Part shown: positions 8,221 through 17,453 of the stretch, one piece after another
Layout: every line of letters starts with the position of its first letter
Numbering within the stretch: position 1 is the stretch's first letter
Origin: Prochlorococcus sp. AG-402-G10
GTDB taxonomy: Bacteria; Cyanobacteriota; Cyanobacteriia; PCC-6307; Cyanobiaceae
DNA: 64,000 bases
NCBI GenBank assembly: GCA_003279445.1
Contig: QCHT01000003.1
Span: forward strand, 62,001 to 126,000
Direction of reading: 5' to 3'
The notes under the pieces: model-generated
What the model saw: the letters and a program-made list of their open reading frames with translations, nothing else
Told to the model about the DNA's origin: nothing
Databases searched by the model: none
Made by a program: the position numbers and the translations under genes

Positions 8221-10023
8221 ATGCGCGTCTCCCGCTTAATGCTGGTGACGCTGCGAGACGCACCAGCCGACGCAGAGATAATTTCGCACCAGTTGCTCCT
8301 TAGAGGAGGGTTTATAAAGCGTGTCACGTCTGGGATATATGCATACATGCCTTTGCTGTTAAAGGTCATAAAAAAAATTACTTCTATTGTTCAAGAAGAA
8401 CTAGAGGCAAAAGGTTGCTTAGAAACCTTGTTGCCACAACTTCACCCAGCAGAGATCTGGAAACAAAGTGGTAGATGGGATGGTTATACAGCAGGTGAAG
8501 GAATAATGTTCCATTTAACTGACAGGCAAGACAGAGAACTTGGACTAGGGCCAACTCACGAAGAAGTAATAACAAGAATAGCTGGTGATATTTTGCAATC
8601 CTATAAACAATTGCCAATAAATTTATATCAAATCCAGACCAAGTTTAGAGATGAGATAAGACCAAGGTTTGGATTGATGAGAAGCAGAGAATTCATCATG
8701 AAGGATGCTTATTCATTTCATGCAAACGAACAAAGTCTGAAATCAACATACTTAGAAATGAATGAAGCATATGAAAGGATTTTTAAACGCTGTGGATTAG
8801 AAATAGTTGCTGTAGATGCTGATAGCGGTGCCATAGGTGGAGCTGAGTCAAGAGAATTTATGGTTACGGCAGAAGCAGGGGAAGACTTAATTCTATTAAC
8901 TCCTGATAAAAAATATGCTGCTAATCAAGAGAAGGCTTCCTCTTTTCCATCTAAAGCAGGTGCATTAGAAAAAGGTGAAGAAAAGTTAATAAAGACAAAA
9001 GGTCAAACAACAATAGAAGATCTGTGCCTTAATCAAAATTTTTCACCCGATCAAGTAGTTAAAGTAATTATTTTGCTAGCTATATTAGATAACAATATTC
9101 ATCAGCCAGTTTTAATCAGCATAAGAGGGGACCAAGAGTTAAATGAGGTTAAACTTATAAATATAATTAGCAAACATCTCAATACAAGTGTAATCAGTCT
9201 ATCTACAGTATCTATAAAAGATTTAAGGAAAGAAGGTCTTACTGATATACCATTTGGATATATTGGCCCAGATCTTAAGGATTCTTCTTTAGATAAATCT
9301 CCAAAATGGAAGCACAGTTTTATTAGATTTGTAGATCATACTGCAGCGGATTTAGAATCATTTATATGCGGAGCAAATGTTATTGACTATCATAAGATCT
9401 TTGTGACTTGGTCTTCATTAGGAGAAGTAGCAAAAGTTGTTGATATAAGAAAAGCAATTCCTGGAGATATATCTCTACATGATAAAACTCAAAAACTTTT
9501 TGCCAAACGAGGTATTGAGATAGGGCATATTTTTCAATTAGGACGAAAATACTCCTCGTCACTTGATGCAAGCTTTACTAACGAGTCAGGAAGGCAAGAG
9601 CCTTTTTGGATGGGTTGCTATGGAATTGGAATATCAAGACTAGCGCAGGCTGCCGTAGAGCAAAACCATGATGAAAATGGAATAATTTGGCCATTATCAA
9701 TTGCACCCTTTGAGGTGATTATTGTTATCGCAAATGTGAAAGACGAAGCTCAATTCAAGCTTGCTTATGAAATCTATTTTGAGCTTAAAGAACATGGTGT
9801 TGATGTGCTCATAGATGATCGAGAGGAAAGAGCTGGTGTGAAATTCAAAGATGCAGATTTAATAGGTATTCCTTGGAAAGTAATTGCTGGGAGGGACTCT
9901 TCTTCACGAAAAGTAGAACTTGCTCATCGGACAACAAAAACTTCAAAATCACTAGGTTCAAAAGAAGCGATAAAAGAGCTTGTTTCCGAAATATCTAAGT
10001 ACAAAAAATCACTTTTGCCTTAA
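8221..10023 (+). CDS. proS: Prolyl-tRNA synthetase
   Basis: Class II aminoacyl-tRNA synthetase that charges tRNA-Pro. The 600-residue product is the bacterial type with an editing domain inserted between catalytic motifs 2 and 3. Motif 1 region TSGIYAYMPL is near residue 36. Motif 2 FRDEIRPRFGLMRSREFIMKDAYSF is near residue 140. The insertion spans roughly residues 225-405 and includes ISIRGDQELNEVK. Motif 3 GCYGIGISRLAQA follows at about 465, and the anticodon-binding domain ends the protein (DVLIDDREERAGVKFKDADLIG). The editing domain normally clears mischarged Ala-tRNA-Pro. The start has a good ribosome binding site. psb27 follows 33 bases downstream. Confidence 0.97.
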   Translation: MRVSRLMLVTLRDAPADAEIISHQLLLRGGFIKRVTSGIYAYMPLLLKVIKKITSIVQEELEAKGCLETLLPQLHPAEIWKQSGRWDGYTAGEGIMFHLTDRQDRELGLGPTHEEVITRIAGDILQSYKQLPINLYQIQTKFRDEIRPRFGLMRSREFIMKDAYSFHANEQSLKSTYLEMNEAYERIFKRCGLEIVAVDADSGAIGGAESREFMVTAEAGEDLILLTPDKKYAANQEKASSFPSKAGALEKGEEKLIKTKGQTTIEDLCLNQNFSPDQVVKVIILLAILDNNIHQPVLISIRGDQELNEVKLINIISKHLNTSVISLSTVSIKDLRKEGLTDIPFGYIGPDLKDSSLDKSPKWKHSFIRFVDHTAADLESFICGANVIDYHKIFVTWSSLGEVAKVVDIRKAIPGDISLHDKTQKLFAKRGIEIGHIFQLGRKYSSSLDASFTNESGRQEPFWMGCYGIGISRLAQAAVEQNHDENGIIWPLSIAPFEVIIVIANVKDEAQFKLAYEIYFELKEHGVDVLIDDREERAGVKFKDADLIGIPWKVIAGRDSSSRKVELAHRTTKTSKSLGSKEAIKELVSEISKYKKSLLP

Positions 10024-10056
10024 TTCTTATAGAGTCAAATCAATCACGAATCCAAA

Positions 10057-10491
10057 ATGACCTGGGATTTCAATCAATTCTTCAAAAAATTCATTACGAC
10101 TTCTTTGTCAATCTTCCTTGGAATACTTCTAATTTTTCACCCTTTTGGTGAAGACCTCTTAGCAGCCAAGCCAACAATGTCAGGGGATTTTGCTAGAGAC
10201 ACAGTATCAGTTGCTCAGGCCCTCAAGGCAACTATTGCTTTAGCGGATGACGACGAAAGGATCTCTGATTCTAAAGACGAGGCTCTAGGGCTTATTACAG
10301 CCTATATATCTAGATATAGAAATCGTCCTCAAGTAAATGGCACGTCTTCTTTTACTACTATGCAAACTGCCCTTAACTCAATGGCAGGGCACTATAAAAC
10401 CTTTGCAAATAGGCCTTTGCCAGAGAAATTAAAGGAACGTTTGAACAAAGAACTTACTAGAGCAGAGAAAGTCGTTGTAAAAGAAATCTAA
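10057..10491 (+). CDS. psb27: Photosystem II assembly factor Psb27
   Basis: Psb27 binds the lumenal face of assembling or repairing photosystem II, on CP43, before the oxygen-evolving cluster is built. The 144-residue product has a basic N terminus, a hydrophobic export segment (TTSLSIFLGILLIFHPF), then the four-helix domain with the family hallmark SFTTMQTALNSMAGHY and RPLPEKLKERLNKELTRAE. Cyanobacterial Psb27 such as that of Synechocystis is a lipoprotein with a Cys after the export signal. Here I see no Cys in the protein at all, so it is probably released into the lumen or held by an uncleaved signal. It lies between proS and purA. Confidence 0.92.
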   Translation: MTWDFNQFFKKFITTSLSIFLGILLIFHPFGEDLLAAKPTMSGDFARDTVSVAQALKATIALADDDERISDSKDEALGLITAYISRYRNRPQVNGTSSFTTMQTALNSMAGHYKTFANRPLPEKLKERLNKELTRAEKVVVKEI

Positions 10492-10522
10492 ATATAACTT
10501 TTGATTGATTTGTTTGACTTAG

Positions 10523-11896
<1,374 letters not shown>

Positions 11897-11927
11897 ATAG
11901 CTAGCTTAAATTTTCTAAATAATTAAA

Positions 11928-12914
11928 ATGGATGAAAAGGTTTTCGATATAATAGCTATTGGGAATGCAATAGTTGATGTACTTATAAATGTTGATGAAA
12001 GCTTCTTAATTAAAAATTCACTTCAAAAGGGAAGCATGACTTTAATTGATGAGGATAAAGCAAAAGAACTTTACCTAGATAGCACAGCTGCCTTAGAAAC
12101 ATCCGGTGGATCAGCAGCAAATACTGCGGCAGGACTATTAAACCTAGGTAGCTCTGCGAATTTCATAGGACGAGTAAAAGAAGATAAACTTGGTAAAGTT
12201 TTTAGAGATGATATTTGTCAAACAGGGGCTGGATTCAATACATCTCTACTTAAAGAAGGTCCTGCTACAGGAAGATGTCTTATTTACGTGACACCAGATG
12301 CAGAAAGGACCATGTGCACATACCTAGGTTGTTCTAGTTTACTTAATGAAAAGGACATTGACTTTTCTATATTGACAAGGGCAAAATTATTGTATTTAGA
12401 AGGTTATCTATGGGACCTTGATGAAGCGAAGAATGCATTTAAGACTGCCGCAATAGAATGTAGAAAGAATGGAGTCAAGGTGGCACTTTCTTTGTCGGAT
12501 ATCTTTTGTATTGAAAGGAATAGAGAAAGTTTTCAAGCCTTATTAGAAGAGCATGTAGATATTTTATTTGCAAATGAAAATGAAATAATTGCACTTTATC
12601 AATCCTCAAGTTTTGACTCTGCAGTTACTAACATTAAAGAAAAATGTCAGCTTGCAGTTCTCACTAGAGGATCAAAGGGCTCACTGATACTTTCAAATGG
12701 AAGAGAGTATTCAATCAAGTCTTATAACTTTGGCAAGGCAATTGATACAACTGGGGCAGGAGATTTATATGCAAGTGGGTTTCTTCATGGCTATATAAAC
12801 AACAAGGATCTGTTAACCTGTGGCAAGCTTGGTTCAATTTGTGCTGGGCATATTGTTACGCAGTTAGGTTCAAGATCTAAGGCTTCTCTAAAGAAACTAA
12901 TAAATGAGAATTAA
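11928..12914 (+). CDS. PfkB-family sugar/nucleoside kinase, probably adenosine kinase
   Basis: A 328-residue PfkB-family kinase. The N-terminal glycine motif is SGGSAANTAAGLLNLG and the C-terminal signature with the catalytic Asp is DTTGAGDLYASGF. The N-terminal GNAIVDVLINVDESFL and the spacing of motifs are like bacterial adenosine kinase-type members rather than fructokinases. Position directly after purA agrees with a purine salvage role (adenosine to AMP), but many cyanobacterial copies are labelled only as carbohydrate kinase. Substrate is inference. Confidence 0.85.
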   Translation: MDEKVFDIIAIGNAIVDVLINVDESFLIKNSLQKGSMTLIDEDKAKELYLDSTAALETSGGSAANTAAGLLNLGSSANFIGRVKEDKLGKVFRDDICQTGAGFNTSLLKEGPATGRCLIYVTPDAERTMCTYLGCSSLLNEKDIDFSILTRAKLLYLEGYLWDLDEAKNAFKTAAIECRKNGVKVALSLSDIFCIERNRESFQALLEEHVDILFANENEIIALYQSSSFDSAVTNIKEKCQLAVLTRGSKGSLILSNGREYSIKSYNFGKAIDTTGAGDLYASGFLHGYINNKDLLTCGKLGSICAGHIVTQLGSRSKASLKKLINEN

Positions 12915-12929
12915 GAACTTCTCCAAAGC

Positions 12930-13256
12930 CTAAAAAGGCTGCGTAAGCCATTCCTTGTATTCTGCACTTGATGAAGCACGTAAACAAATAATCTGCGGAA
13001 TCTCATAAGTATGTTTTTTCTTTAGAGTTATAATCAAATGATCTAACAATTCTGGTTTTGCTTTTATAGTTATTTGGACTTCCTGAGCCTCCTCAATAGA
13101 GCCCTCCCAACAATAAATAGAGTCGATCTTACTAAGGCTCACACATTTTGATAACTGCATTTTTAAAATATAATTAGCTAGATTCCGAGCGTTATTATAG
13201 TCACTCTCTGTTGTAATTACCAAAGCGAGACTATCATTATATAAGTCTAAAGGCAT
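12930..13256 (-). CDS. cutA: Divalent cation tolerance protein CutA
   Basis: The 108-residue product is a CutA1-type protein, a small ferredoxin-like fold that forms very stable trimers and is linked to copper and other divalent metals. Visible features are VITTESDYNNARNLANYIL at the N terminus, the WEGSIEEAQEVQITIKA core and the KKHTYEIPQIICL strand, all in the usual order. The actual function of the family is poorly defined. It is convergent with the kinase gene, 15 bases away. Confidence 0.92.
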   Translation of the reverse strand: MPLDLYNDSLALVITTESDYNNARNLANYILKMQLSKCVSLSKIDSIYCWEGSIEEAQEVQITIKAKPELLDHLIITLKKKHTYEIPQIICLRASSSAEYKEWLTQPF

Positions 13257-13313
13257 AATAGTATAACAAGTAAAATTAGATTAATTTTACTCCATAATAA
13301 AATAAGAGTTGCG

Positions 13314-14102
13314 TTAAAGCTTATCAATTAACTCCTGATAACTATTCGCTGAGCAAACATCATCAGACAAATTGGGACGGGCGATTAAAAATAAATCAAT
13401 CCCATTCTTTCGAGCAATATTCTGCCAAAGCTTTTGAGTAACGCCGCCAGACTGCCTTGCGACAACAGTTGTTATGTCCCATTGTCTGCAAAGAGCCTCT
13501 TCAATCTGTCCCAAAGAGTTAGAACACGAAGGTGTCACTACTGCTAAATGCTCAGATGGCAAATGACAACATAAAGCTTTTCTTATTCCTTCCACTGTTG
13601 GCATAACTCTTGCAAAAACAATTGCACCTGATCTACGACCACAATCCAACGCTTCTGACAAAACCCTTGAACCAATAGCAAAAAGAATCTTTTTCCCAGC
13701 CAAATCAAAATTCAAAAGATCTAGGTGACTTTTAATCAAGAATGCTTCTGAAAAAGTTTCTGCGCAGCGATCAAAACGCATTAGGGGTTGATCTAGTTCA
13801 TTACAAACTGTCTTGAGATTAGAACTTATTATCTCTGCAAAAGGATGCGTAGCATCAATTATCCATTCAAATCCATCATGCAAAAGACGCGCATTTTCTA
13901 AAACAGCCTTGATTTCCTCCACGCCTGACAAAGCTCCTACCCGTAGTGATTCCAAGGGAAGATGACAGTACTTCAATGAAGCTTGGGAAGAAACAACACT
14001 TACGCTAACTTTCCAACCTCTATGGATTAACGCCTCAGAAAGCGGCGCTCCATCTCCAGTTCCGGATAACAACCATAAATGACGGTGGCAATTTCTTCTC
14101 AT
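13314..14102 (-). CDS. cobK: Precorrin-6A reductase
   Basis: CobK/CbiJ reduces precorrin-6 with NADPH during corrin ring synthesis. The 262-residue product has the family N terminus LWLLSGTGDGAPLSEAL and the middle WIIDATHPFAEIISSN, both hallmark segments. GAIVFARVMPTVEG and a late VVARQSGG also fit. The start at 14102 puts the conserved beta strand 7 residues after Met; in-frame Mets at 14108 and 14123 are alternatives. The divergent ssb starts at 14137. Another corrin gene, cobM, lies at 52024, so the pathway genes are scattered. Confidence 0.9.
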   Translation of the reverse strand: MRRNCHRHLWLLSGTGDGAPLSEALIHRGWKVSVSVVSSQASLKYCHLPLESLRVGALSGVEEIKAVLENARLLHDGFEWIIDATHPFAEIISSNLKTVCNELDQPLMRFDRCAETFSEAFLIKSHLDLLNFDLAGKKILFAIGSRVLSEALDCGRRSGAIVFARVMPTVEGIRKALCCHLPSEHLAVVTPSCSNSLGQIEEALCRQWDITTVVARQSGGVTQKLWQNIARKNGIDLFLIARPNLSDDVCSANSYQELIDKL

Positions 14103-14136
14103 GTGCATCAAGATAGCTCTCACTGCTTGAAAGGAA

Positions 14137-14604
14137 ATGAATCACTGCTTACTTGAAGTCACCGTCAAGGTAGCACCCACCATTCGCTACACCCAAGACA
14201 ATCAAACTGCTATAGCAGAAATGGATGTAGCGTTTGATGGCCTTCGCTCAGATGACCCCCCAGGCTTAATAAAAGTAGTGGGATGGGGCAATCTGGCTCA
14301 GGAGCTCCAGGATAGAGTTCAAGTTGGTCAAAGGCTTGTCTTAGAAGGACGCATGAGGATGAACACAAACACAAGGCAAGATGGCAGCAAAGAAAAAAAG
14401 GCAGAGTTCACTCTCTCTAAAATTCACGCTAGTGCTGAAAACAATCTTGACCAAAGCAACTTGGAAAGCAATTCTCAAATCCAACCTTCCACTTCATCAA
14501 AAATTCTTCAGGATAAAGGCCCTGATAACATTAAGAAAAACGAGGATGCTGTGACTTGGGATAGTTCACCCCTAATCCCAGATACTGACGACATACCTTT
14601 CTAA
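14137..14604 (+). CDS. ssb: Single-stranded DNA-binding protein
   Basis: A 155-residue OB-fold protein that coats single-stranded DNA in replication, repair and recombination. The OB domain covers about residues 1-105 (VAFDGLRSDDPPGLIKVVGWGNLAQELQDRV, GQRLVLEGRMRMNT). A disordered linker rich in Ser, Asn and Gln follows. The acidic tail DTDDIPF is the classical SSB tip that recruits partner proteins such as PriA, which is also in this window. The start has an upstream AAGGA. Confidence 0.94.
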   Translation: MNHCLLEVTVKVAPTIRYTQDNQTAIAEMDVAFDGLRSDDPPGLIKVVGWGNLAQELQDRVQVGQRLVLEGRMRMNTNTRQDGSKEKKAEFTLSKIHASAENNLDQSNLESNSQIQPSTSSKILQDKGPDNIKKNEDAVTWDSSPLIPDTDDIPF

Positions 14605-14622
14605 GTCCTGTTTAATGGCTTA

Positions 14623-14808
14623 TTAGTCTGCAAATTTTTCAGACGCTAATGTCAAAAACCTTCCGAGTTCCCTTTCTAATGAAGCCAAGTCGTTCCTGAG
14701 CTCTGGCCAAGAACCTTGGTCAATCTTCTCTAGGATCAAAGCCCTGTCTTCATTTAATAGAGCAATTAGCTTTTGAAGATCAATAGATTTTTTATCTAAT
14801 GAAGCCAT
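14623..14808 (-). CDS. Small conserved-looking helical protein, function unknown
   Basis: A 61-residue protein starting at MASLDKKSIDLQKL. It is predicted helical throughout, with heptad-like leucines (LQKLIALLNEDRALILEKI, ELRNDLASLERELGRFL), so a short coiled coil is likely. I do not recognise it. It fits neatly between ssb and the divergent DUF2854 gene, has normal composition and is too ordered to look like a random ORF. An in-frame Met lies 6 codons upstream. Confidence 0.65.
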   Translation of the reverse strand: MASLDKKSIDLQKLIALLNEDRALILEKIDQGSWPELRNDLASLERELGRFLTLASEKFAD

Positions 14809-14859
14809 GAAAGTTTCTCGATACACAAAATTTAAGGCCTAGAAAGCTAAATTGGAAAC

Positions 14860-15429
14860 ATGAAAAAACAATTTTCACCAGCCAGTCTAATTTCTATAGC
14901 AGGAGGGACTCTTGCAATAACAGGTCTTATCTCTTATTTCAATGACGCCACAAACTTAAGTGTTCCGACATTTTTTTATGGCGTTCCAATTCTGCTAATC
15001 GGTCTAGCCTTGAAAAATTCAGAGTTGGATCCTGCCAATAATTCAATCTCAGCATCTGATATAAGCAAACTTAAAAGCAAAGGGCCGAAGGAACTTTCAG
15101 ACCTCATAGGTGATGTAACTAGATACAGGTATGGGCAAAGAACTCATTTGGAAACATCTCTTCAAGCATTAAAACTTTGGAACGATTCTAATCCGCCAAA
15201 GCTTAGAGAGATTGAATTGATAGAAATTGCTGAGGATTATGGTGTAAGAATGAAATTTGAATTTTGCGGCGTCCCATTAGAAAAATGGGAGTCACAAAAA
15301 GACCGATTAGGTCGATTCTTTGCCAAGAATTTAACGGCAGAAATAACTTCGATTAGCACCACAGAACTTAAACTAGAACTCCTTCCTAAGCAAAACATTT
15401 CAGAAACCACAAAAGATGCTATCGAATAA
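14860..15429 (+). CDS. DUF2854 family membrane protein
   Basis: A 189-residue protein with two close N-terminal hydrophobic segments ([18 protein letters not shown] and [15 protein letters not shown]) and a soluble C-terminal domain. This layout and the [16 protein letters not shown] motif match DUF2854, found in cyanobacteria and plant chloroplasts; function is not established. The 3' end overlaps argB by 14 bases, so the two are probably translationally coupled. Confidence 0.8.
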   Translation: MKKQFSPASLISIAGGTLAITGLISYFNDATNLSVPTFFYGVPILLIGLALKNSELDPANNSISASDISKLKSKGPKELSDLIGDVTRYRYGQRTHLETSLQALKLWNDSNPPKLREIELIEIAEDYGVRMKFEFCGVPLEKWESQKDRLGRFFAKNLTAEITSISTTELKLELLPKQNISETTKDAIE

Positions 15430-16330
15430 TTCCCAGTCAGAGAAAATTAATTCCGACTCAATTCATCATGACAAAACTGATGCTATTAGGGTTTCTGTTC
15501 TAAGCGAGGCTCTCCCCTACATTCAAAAATTTGCAGGACGTCGAATTGTTATTAAATATGGTGGCTCAGCAATGTCAGAAGAGAGTCTAAAAGAAGCGGT
15601 GTTTCGTGATATAGCATTACTTTCATCCGTAGGCGCACAGCCTGTTGTTGTTCATGGTGGTGGGCCAGAAATTAATCGTTGGTTATCTAAACTTCAAATT
15701 ACTAGTAAATTTAGGGATGGATTGAGGATCACAGACTCTGCAACCATGGATGTAGTGCAAATGGTTCTTATCGGAAGAGTTAACAAACAAATAGTTAATG
15801 GTATTAACAAACTCGGAGCATCTTCTGTGGGGCTATGTGGAATTGATGGAGGTTTGATAGAAGCCCGACCTTGGGGCGATGGGAGTCATGGTCTAGTTGG
15901 CGAAGTTAGTCGAGTAAATCCAGACGTAATATATCCTCTGCTTAGCAAAGGATATATTCCAGTAATATCAAGCGTTGCAGCTTCAACTGATGGAACAACC
16001 TATAACATCAATGCAGATACTGTAGCTGGAGAGATTGCAGCAGCTATTGATGCAGAAAAATTAATTCTCTTAACGGATACACTGGGCATTCTTAAAGACC
16101 AACAAGATCCTTCTTCACTTGTTCAAAAAATAAAACTGCAGGAAGCTCGGAGCCTTATTGAAGAAGGAATAGTTCAAGGTGGAATGAAGCCAAAAGCAGA
16201 GTGCTGTATTAGAGCATTAGCTCAAGGTGTTACTGCTGCACATATTGTCGATGGTCGGATCTCACATGCACTACTTTTGGAAGTATTTACTGACAGAGGT
16301 ATCGGCACAATGATTGTGAGTAGGGGGTAA
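15416..16330 (+). CDS. argB: Acetylglutamate kinase
   Basis: Phosphorylates N-acetylglutamate in arginine synthesis. The 304-residue product shows the amino acid kinase motifs [10 protein letters not shown] near residue 43, [14 protein letters not shown] near 77, VGLCGIDGG and VPVISS-like IPVISSVA, with [14 protein letters not shown] in the substrate region and [10 protein letters not shown] near the C terminus. In cyanobacteria this enzyme is normally the target of PII; the needed N-terminal helix and C-terminal region are present here. It overlaps the upstream DUF2854 gene and is followed after 3 bases by the DUF3153 gene. Confidence 0.96.
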   Translation: MLSNNSQSEKINSDSIHHDKTDAIRVSVLSEALPYIQKFAGRRIVIKYGGSAMSEESLKEAVFRDIALLSSVGAQPVVVHGGGPEINRWLSKLQITSKFRDGLRITDSATMDVVQMVLIGRVNKQIVNGINKLGASSVGLCGIDGGLIEARPWGDGSHGLVGEVSRVNPDVIYPLLSKGYIPVISSVAASTDGTTYNINADTVAGEIAAAIDAEKLILLTDTLGILKDQQDPSSLVQKIKLQEARSLIEEGIVQGGMKPKAECCIRALAQGVTAAHIVDGRISHALLLEVFTDRGIGTMIVSRG

Positions 16331-16333
16331 ACA

Positions 16334-17431
16334 ATGAGTCGGGAAGCGACTCTAAAATTAGCCGAGATTGCCTTAGACAAAGGTGCCTACAAAGAATGTC
16401 TATCCGCTCTAGAATCTCTTTTAGAAGGAACAACTTTATTAAAGAGCAATGATGGTTACATAGGAACTTTAATGGTTACCGCCCTTATAGGACAAGGCAA
16501 GAATCAACAAGCGATTTCTATATGTGAAACACTTTTAAAGCATAAAAATGATGGAATCCGACAACAGGCCAAACAATTCCTATCAATTCTAAAATCACCA
16601 GAGCTAGAAAGGCCAGAAGATTGGTCCATCAAGATACCCTCTTTATCTATTGAAGACCCCTTAAGTAGTTTTAAAGTTCTGAAGAAAAAGAACTCTGAAG
16701 AAATTACAAAGTACATCCCTACAGGCCAAACAAGGTCTTTTAAAGCAGGCTTTACTCTCTCTAGTCTTTTAGTAATTATTCTATTAACTATTCTTCTGAG
16801 TGGCTGCGTTCAATTCACAACCAAGGTAGAGCTAATAGGTGCAGATCGTATAAAAATGGGATGGGATATTAAAAGTAATTCCAAGAAGAAATTGCCTTGG
16901 CAAGAAGAGTTTGAGGCATCCATAGAAAGAATAGAACCAAAAGTAGCTTTACAGACTCATCACGACGGTCAACAAATCATAGAGTCAAGATCAATTAGCT
17001 CAAAAGATGCAAACATTCTACTAAATGAGACTATTAGTATTGCTGCTGGAATTGCTGGTATTGAGACTCCGTCAGTAAATATAGAGTTAGTTGAGAAAAA
17101 CTGGATAGTTGGAATAAAACAGACTCTTAATCTCCATGTTGACCTTACGAGTCTCCCTGAGATCCCAAAATTAAAGCTCGCGGTATCGATAGCTCCTCAA
17201 TCAAAATTACAAGGAGTTCCTAATAGCTATCCCAAAAAGACAACTCTAATCAAGAATCAATTTAATTGGGAGCTTCAGGAGGGAACAGTAAACACTCTCT
17301 CTCTTCAAAAATGGCACTGGAGCAAGCTAGGGATAGGGAGTGTTGTGGTTTTTATTTTAATGGCGCTGAGTATGATTTTACAAAGGATTAAACTCCAGAT
17401 GGGATTTGGATTCCCTGAATTACCCCCTTGA
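16334..17431 (+). CDS. DUF3153 protein with an N-terminal TPR-like extension
   Basis: A 365-residue protein with an unusual order of parts. Residues 1-95 are helical and TPR-like (ATLKLAEIALDKGAYKECLSALESLL). A linker leads to a membrane segment at about 137-158 ending in ILLSGCVQF, which looks like a lipobox in mid-protein. The rest is the beta-rich DUF3153 domain (KVELIGADRIKMGWDI), closed by a C-terminal membrane anchor (GIGSVVVFILMALSMIL). Typical DUF3153 proteins begin near the lipobox, so this may be a fusion or a misjudged start. Directly downstream of argB. Confidence 0.75.
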   Translation: MSREATLKLAEIALDKGAYKECLSALESLLEGTTLLKSNDGYIGTLMVTALIGQGKNQQAISICETLLKHKNDGIRQQAKQFLSILKSPELERPEDWSIKIPSLSIEDPLSSFKVLKKKNSEEITKYIPTGQTRSFKAGFTLSSLLVIILLTILLSGCVQFTTKVELIGADRIKMGWDIKSNSKKKLPWQEEFEASIERIEPKVALQTHHDGQQIIESRSISSKDANILLNETISIAAGIAGIETPSVNIELVEKNWIVGIKQTLNLHVDLTSLPEIPKLKLAVSIAPQSKLQGVPNSYPKKTTLIKNQFNWELQEGTVNTLSLQKWHWSKLGIGSVVVFILMALSMILQRIKLQMGFGFPELPP

Positions 17432-17453
17432 AAAGTCAAGGGAGCGAAACCCC

